This document shows positions 50,948-55,038 of a DNA stretch of 55,038 nt, in pieces. The notes below the pieces were generated by a model, which saw only the letters and a list, made by a program, of their open reading frames with translations, was not told the DNA's origin and searched no databases. Source of the DNA: DAOTTI01 sp034437795 (GTDB taxonomy: Bacteria; Chloroflexota; UBA11872; UBA12225). Within the stretch, counting starts at the first letter, position 1; each line of letters starts with the position of its first letter. The stretch is taken from the NCBI GenBank assembly GCA_034437795.1, contig DAOTTI010000200.1:1-55038 (forward strand), in the 5' to 3' direction. The position numbers and the translations under genes are program-made.

Positions 50948-51247
50948 CCTGGCGCCACGGCCGAGGAGCTTCCCTCTCCCATAGGGAGAGAGTTAGAGTG
51001 AGGGCTCCTGCTGTGGGAGTGTCCCGTCTGCCACAGGGAGAGGGTTAGGGGCGCTGTCCGCTCGTCGGTCGCGGGGTCTGGTCCCCCTCTCCCTGTAGGA
51101 GAGGGTTAGGGTGAAGGCTCCACTAAGCAAGAATGGCAGGCTCGGCGCCGCCTCATTTTGACGGCCCCCTCGGACGCAGGCTGCCGCCCGCCTCCCCGGC
51201 TCCCGTCGCGCGCCCCGCAGATGGGGCGAAGTGCCGGCGCTCGCCGG
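50948..51247. repeat. Cluster of dispersed GGGAGAGGG palindromes
   Basis: At least three hairpin units lie here (CCCTCTCCCATAGGGAGAG near 50973, CTGCCACAGGGAGAGGG near 51028, CCCTCTCCCTGTAGGAGAGG near 51085), each followed by a GTTAGRGTGAGGGCTCC-like tail. It separates two convergent genes and contains no gene. Confidence 0.75.
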
Positions 51248-52672
51248 TTACGGCACTCCCCACAGGCGAACGGTGCCGTCGGTCGAGCCGGAGGCGATCA
51301 GGCGCCCGTCCGGCGAGAACGCCACCGCGCGCACCTCGCCGGTATGTCCGGCCAGCGTGGCCAACTCGCGCCCGCTGGCCACCTCCCACAGCTTGAGCGA
51401 TGGGCCGACCCCCGCAGCGACGAGCATCCGTCCATCCGGCGAGAAGGCTACCGCCCGCACGCTGGCGCCCTGCTCCACGGTGCGGATCTCCCGCCCGTTC
51501 GACGCGTCCCAGAAACGGATCTTCCCGACATCGGTCCCGGCGGCCAGCACGCGCCCATCGGAGGAGATGGCCACGCCGTAGACGCGCCCCTCCGGGTCCA
51601 GACTGCGGATCGGGTAGCCGTTGGCGGTATCCCATAGCCGGACGCGGCCATCATCACCGCCGGTGGCCAGCACCCGTCCATCGGCTGAAAAGGTGACGCT
51701 ACGCACCAGCCCCAGCTGGTCAAAGGTCCGCGTGACGCGCTCGGTGGCCAGGTCCCACAGGCGCACGCGGGTATCGTCCGAGCCGGCGGCCAGGGTGCGT
51801 CCGTCGGGGGAGAAGGCCAGGCTGCGTACGATGGCGCCCTGGTCCAGGACACGAAGCTGCTGCCCACTGCCGGCGTCCCACAGCTTCACCCGCGGGTCAT
51901 CTGAGCCAGCGGCCAGCGTGCGGCCGTCCGGCGAGAAGGCGACGCTCTCCACGGCAACGCGGTAGGGGAATAGGGTGCGTAGCTCCTGCCCGCCGGCCAC
52001 GCTCCAGAGCCGGACCGTCGCATCGCCCGAGGCGGAGGCCAGGACCTGCCCGTCCGGCGAGAAGGCGAGGTGCTGCACCGGCGCGGCGTGGCCGGTAAGG
52101 GTACGGAGCGTGGTCAGCCGGCCTGCCGTATCCGGCGCAACCGGCAGCGGCCCTGCCGGTGTCGGGGCCGGCGGCGGCGCCGGCTGCGGCGGCTCCGGCG
52201 CGGGCGGCGCGACCGGCGGGGGAGGGGACGGGGCCTCGCCACTCGCCAGGAGCGTGTAGGGGGTCTGGCCAGCCTCTCCGTTCGGGCTATCGACGTACAG
52301 CCAGTACTCGCCCGGCACGGCCGGCAGCGCGACCAGGCCATCTTGCTGCCCGTCGGTCATGGCCTCGCCGGCCAGCGCCCCATCCGGCCCGTAGACGTGC
52401 AGCCCGAGCAGCGCGGCGCCGGCGGGAACCCCCGCCAGCGTGACGCGCAGGTCGATCGTGCTCGGCACGCTCAAGCGCCAGACGTGGACGTCGCCGGGGG
52501 CCAGTAGCGCCGCCGAGACCGGCTGGTGGAGGCCCAGCGCGCAACCGTCCGCGGCCGGTTGCAGGCACTCCAGCGACTGCGCGCGGGTGAGCGCCGGCCC
52601 GGCGGCGACCCGGGCGCTCAGCAGCAGGGCCGATGCCGCCAGTACCGACCCCATTCGGAGCCATCCAACCAT
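51248..52672 (-). CDS. Secreted WD40-repeat beta-propeller protein
   Basis: A 474-residue protein; ATG 52672 has GGGGAGGATCGC upstream. The N-terminus (MGSVLAASALLLSARVAAG) is an export signal. A pre-peptidase-like C-terminal-type beta domain (about 40-140, with LRVTLAGVPAGAALLGLHVY and PGEYWLYVDSPNGEA) and a proline-rich linker follow. Seven WD40 repeats complete the protein. Each has a VxSVAFSPDGRxLAxGSDD pattern and ends in VRLWD. Seven blades make one closed propeller, a protein-binding scaffold. It is convergent with the glycosidase-like gene and downstream of no obvious operon. Confidence 0.88.
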   Translation of the reverse strand: MVGWLRMGSVLAASALLLSARVAAGPALTRAQSLECLQPAADGCALGLHQPVSAALLAPGDVHVWRLSVPSTIDLRVTLAGVPAGAALLGLHVYGPDGALAGEAMTDGQQDGLVALPAVPGEYWLYVDSPNGEAGQTPYTLLASGEAPSPPPPVAPPAPEPPQPAPPPAPTPAGPLPVAPDTAGRLTTLRTLTGHAAPVQHLAFSPDGQVLASASGDATVRLWSVAGGQELRTLFPYRVAVESVAFSPDGRTLAAGSDDPRVKLWDAGSGQQLRVLDQGAIVRSLAFSPDGRTLAAGSDDTRVRLWDLATERVTRTFDQLGLVRSVTFSADGRVLATGGDDGRVRLWDTANGYPIRSLDPEGRVYGVAISSDGRVLAAGTDVGKIRFWDASNGREIRTVEQGASVRAVAFSPDGRMLVAAGVGPSLKLWEVASGRELATLAGHTGEVRAVAFSPDGRLIASGSTDGTVRLWGVP

Positions 52673-52875
52673 GCGATCCTCCCCAGCGTGTCCAGGCGCC
52701 TGCGCCCCTGGCGTCACATTCCTGGGGATGATACGTGCGGCGGCCCGTTCTGGTGATGGCCCGCCCCTGGTGCCCTGTCGACCCCGATGCGCGGGGTTCG
52801 GGCGTGGTCAGGGCGTGCTGCGGATACGCTTTGGCCGGCCACCTGGGCCACGTCACCGGCGTTGTCGTGCCGGCG

Positions 52876-54300
52876 CTACTGCCCGCGCACGCCGGCCACG
52901 TCCCTGTCGGCCTGCTGGGCGGCCTGCTGCAAGCCGTCCTTGACGTTGATCTCACCGTTGAGGATGCGCGGGATCAGGTCGCGGATGGGGAGCTGCCACT
53001 GCTGGTAGTACTCAAAGTACGGCCAGCCCCGCGGCTCCGTCCCCTCGCGACCGTCCAGCATGTCGACGATCACGCGCATGTTCTTGGGCGGCGGCGCGAG
53101 GTAGCGCTGCGAGCGGGCCACGTTCTTGTTGGCCGGCGTCGTCCCCGCCGGGCTGATGTCGGCGATCAATCCCTGGGTAAAGTCGTTGGTGTAGAAGGCG
53201 GCAAGCTGCGTCGCCGCCTCGACCACGCCCCGCTTCTCCGCCGCTGAGGTCACCGCCCACTCCGAGTAGTCGACGATCACGACCCGCTTCTTCGTCTTCG
53301 GCCACCGCGGGAAGTAGGTCACGTCCCACTCGAATTTGCCGCCGATGCCCTGGTCGCTCTGCCGGCCGGGGGTGTTGATCTCCATCGCGAAGTGGCCGGC
53401 ATTGAAGGCCAGGCGCTCGGCGCTGCGCTGCTGGGGCGTCGGCGAGACGCGGTGGCGGGTGACGAAGGCGCTCAGCAGCTCCATCGCCTCCACCCCTTCC
53501 GGCCCGGCGAAGAGCGTCTGGCGCGTATCCTTGCTGAGCACCTCTCCGTTGTTGGCCCAGACGCTGGCGAAGAAGACCCCGTGCCCGAAGTCCGCGTTGA
53601 TCCCCCACTGGTTCTTCTCGGGGCGCGTCAGCTTCCGCGCGGCCTCCAGCACGTCGTCCCAGGTCCAGTCCTTCGTCGGTTCGGGCACGCCGGCTTCGGC
53701 GAAGAGCGTCTTGTTGTAGACCAGCGCCCCGCCCTGGTGGACCACGAATGGCACCGCGTGCTGCTTCCCCTGGTAGCTGACCGTGTTCGGATTGAAGTAG
53801 ACGTCGCCCTGCTTCCAGCCAACCTTCTGAAGCGCCCCGCGAATGTCCGCCCATACGCCACGCTTGGCCATCCATTCGAACAGCGCGCCACTGCTGATGA
53901 CCAGGTCCGGCACGTCGCCGGAGACGACGCGAGTGATCCAGGTCTGGTTGGGGGTCGGCGACGGCGCCTCCAGCTGCAGGTCGACCTTGATATGCGGGAA
54001 TCTGGTGCCGAACTCCTTGAGCATCGCCTCCGTCACCTCCTTGCGGCCGGCGCGCGTGCCCCAGGAGCCGGGCGCGAAGCTGACCGTCACTTCCTTCGGC
54101 GGGGTGGTCCGGGCCGCCGGCGCCCCGCTCAGGCCGCCGGCGCACGCCACCGCGAGCACCGGCCCCGCAACGGCGCTAAGCCGCGCCGCCGACGCCACCA
54201 GGTGCCGGCGGCTCATCCCGCCCGGCCGCCGGCCCATACGCGCGCCGGTTGAACGCTCCTCCCCGTACGCTCCCTTCCATTCCATCGCTTTCCGCTCCAT
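52876..54300 (-). CDS. ABC-type sugar-binding lipoprotein
   Basis: A 474-residue binding protein. The signal has SRRHLVASAARLSAVAGPVL and a lipobox-like AVAC. SBP_bac_1 patterns: VTVSFAPGSWGTRAGRKEVT, FGTRFPHIKVDLQLEA, SGDVPDLVISSGALFEWMAK, YQGKQHAVPFVVHQGGALVY, DWTWDDVLEAARKL, and VFFASVWANNGEVL. AAGGGAGAGCAGCAGCG precedes ATG 54300; an in-frame ATG follows closely. It is divergent from the ThDP-enzyme gene, and no permease is seen. Confidence 0.88.
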   Translation of the reverse strand: MERKAMEWKGAYGEERSTGARMGRRPGGMSRRHLVASAARLSAVAGPVLAVACAGGLSGAPAARTTPPKEVTVSFAPGSWGTRAGRKEVTEAMLKEFGTRFPHIKVDLQLEAPSPTPNQTWITRVVSGDVPDLVISSGALFEWMAKRGVWADIRGALQKVGWKQGDVYFNPNTVSYQGKQHAVPFVVHQGGALVYNKTLFAEAGVPEPTKDWTWDDVLEAARKLTRPEKNQWGINADFGHGVFFASVWANNGEVLSKDTRQTLFAGPEGVEAMELLSAFVTRHRVSPTPQQRSAERLAFNAGHFAMEINTPGRQSDQGIGGKFEWDVTYFPRWPKTKKRVVIVDYSEWAVTSAAEKRGVVEAATQLAAFYTNDFTQGLIADISPAGTTPANKNVARSQRYLAPPPKNMRVIVDMLDGREGTEPRGWPYFEYYQQWQLPIRDLIPRILNGEINVKDGLQQAAQQADRDVAGVRGQ

Positions 54301-54589
54301 CGCTGCTGCTCTCCCTTCCTTCTCTTTCCCGTTCTTTCCTGTTCTTCGGGGCTCAGCCGGTCGTCGCCCCTGCCGACGCGCCGGCCGGCTGGCCTATACG
54401 CGTCCGGGCAGACTGAATACGCCAGGTGATGGTCGCCACGTCCGTCCAGCTGCCCTGCACGCGTCGCGGCAGGGTGGCGCATTCCAGGCGCCCCGTCCAG
54501 ACGCTGCCTGGCCGCGCTCTCAGCGGCGTACAGCTTACCGCACGCGCAGGAGGCAAGCTGCCCTCAGTGTGGTACGGTGAGCGACACCG

Positions 54590-55038
54590 ATGGACGGCGA
54601 ACCGCTTACCGGGGCCGGTCTGGCCGCCCGCACCCTGGCCGCGGCCGGCGTGGAATGCGTCTTCAGCCTGTCGGGCAACCAGATCCTGCCGGTCTACGAC
54701 GCCCTGCTGGACCGGCGCATCCGGATCGTGCACACCCGCCACGAGGGGGCGGCCGTCCACATGGCGGACGCCTGGGCGCGCCTGACGGGGCGCGTGGGAG
54801 TGTGTCTCGTGACGGCCGGGCCCGGCCACGCCAATGCCCTGGGCGCACTGGCCATGGCGGAGGCGGCGGAGTCGCCGGTGCTCCTGCTCAGCGGGCATGC
54901 CCCGCTGGCGCGCGCCGGCCAGGGCGCATTTCAGGAGCTGGCCCAGGTGGCACTGGCCAGGCCGCTCACCCGCTGGGCGGCCGTGGCGCGCCGGCCGGGC
55001 GAGAGCCCCCGCCTGCTGGCGAAGGCCTTCCGCGTGGC
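54590..55038 (+). CDS. ThDP-dependent enzyme, acetolactate-synthase-like, N-terminal part (runs off the window)
   Basis: From ATG 54590 the frame stays open to the last base. The N-terminal pyrimidine-binding domain of the acetolactate synthase / oxalyl-CoA decarboxylase superfamily is clear: FSLSGNQILPVYDALLDRR, the catalytic glutamate in RHEGAAVHMADAWARLTG, TAGPGHANALGALAMAEAAE and PVLLLSGHAPLARAGQGAFQ. Most members of this family use pyruvate or 2-oxo acids. The rest of the gene and its exact function lie outside the window. Confidence 0.88.
   Translation, partial: MDGEPLTGAGLAARTLAAAGVECVFSLSGNQILPVYDALLDRRIRIVHTRHEGAAVHMADAWARLTGRVGVCLVTAGPGHANALGALAMAEAAESPVLLLSGHAPLARAGQGAFQELAQVALARPLTRWAAVARRPGESPRLLAKAFRV

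Overview
The window is a G+C-rich bacterial segment with dense coding. It has many Tat- or lipoprotein-type secreted proteins, Uma2, CopG/BrnT-like and four-helix-bundle genes, an intergenic DNA full of short palindromic repeats, and a large sugar-catabolism inventory. This mix suggests a Chloroflexota-like lineage (Thermomicrobia or a related class). That is an inference from gene content and not a phylogenetic result. The first base coincides with the edge of a repeat that recurs at 28.15 kb, so the window may begin at an assembly break.

Region by region. 0-2.6 kb: a frameshifted murJ and a 27-bp tandem repeat. 2.7-14 kb: two glycoside-hydrolase-like proteins, a CheY-like receiver, a LutC / fused LutB-LutA lactate-oxidation pair, an orphan sugar-binding lipoprotein, and a frameshifted fusion of ECF sigma factor, bifunctional nuclease and Clp-N domains. 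14-17 kb: an IS630-type element sitting at the edge of a 76-bp palindrome, a CopG/BrnT-like toxin-antitoxin pair and a Nudix hydrolase. 16.8-22.2 kb: a GH5 lipoprotein, a DedA protein and two unrecognised envelope proteins, separated by repeat-rich spacers. 22.5-28.2 kb: a six-gene, same-strand cassette with a promoter and hairpin leader. It encodes a CxxC thioredoxin-fold protein, CstA, two paralogous small proteins of unknown function and two paralogous ArsA/Get3-type ATPases. 28.2-31.6 kb: a tandem pair of small coiled-coil proteins, a kelch propeller and a lipoprotein intradiol dioxygenase. 31.7-51 kb: a carbohydrate or sugar-acid module with two substrate-binding proteins, a VOC protein, a DUF3604 PHP-type protein, three intact Gfo/Idh/MocA oxidoreductases plus one isolated C-terminal domain and one C-terminal relic, a sialidase-like propeller, two more glycoside-hydrolase-like proteins and a LarA-type nickel-pincer racemase homologue. 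51-55 kb: a secreted WD40 propeller, another binding protein and the start of a ThDP-dependent enzyme.

How it fits together. Four ABC-type binding proteins occur with no permease or ATPase gene in the window. Four members of one TIM-barrel glycoside-hydrolase-like family share a C-x-C-x-x-C signature. Together with the oxidoreductases, LarA and Lut proteins they outline uptake and oxidation of an unusual glycoside, sugar acid or 2-hydroxy acid.

The strongest candidate for an undescribed system is the CstA / small-protein / twin ArsA-Get3 cassette. Its two ATPases carry different, complementary substitutions in their switch motifs. Several genes are broken (murJ, the sigma fusion, the transposase, Uma2, the four-helix-bundle gene). 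The window is also saturated with small inverted-repeat elements, one of which has its core flipped between copies.
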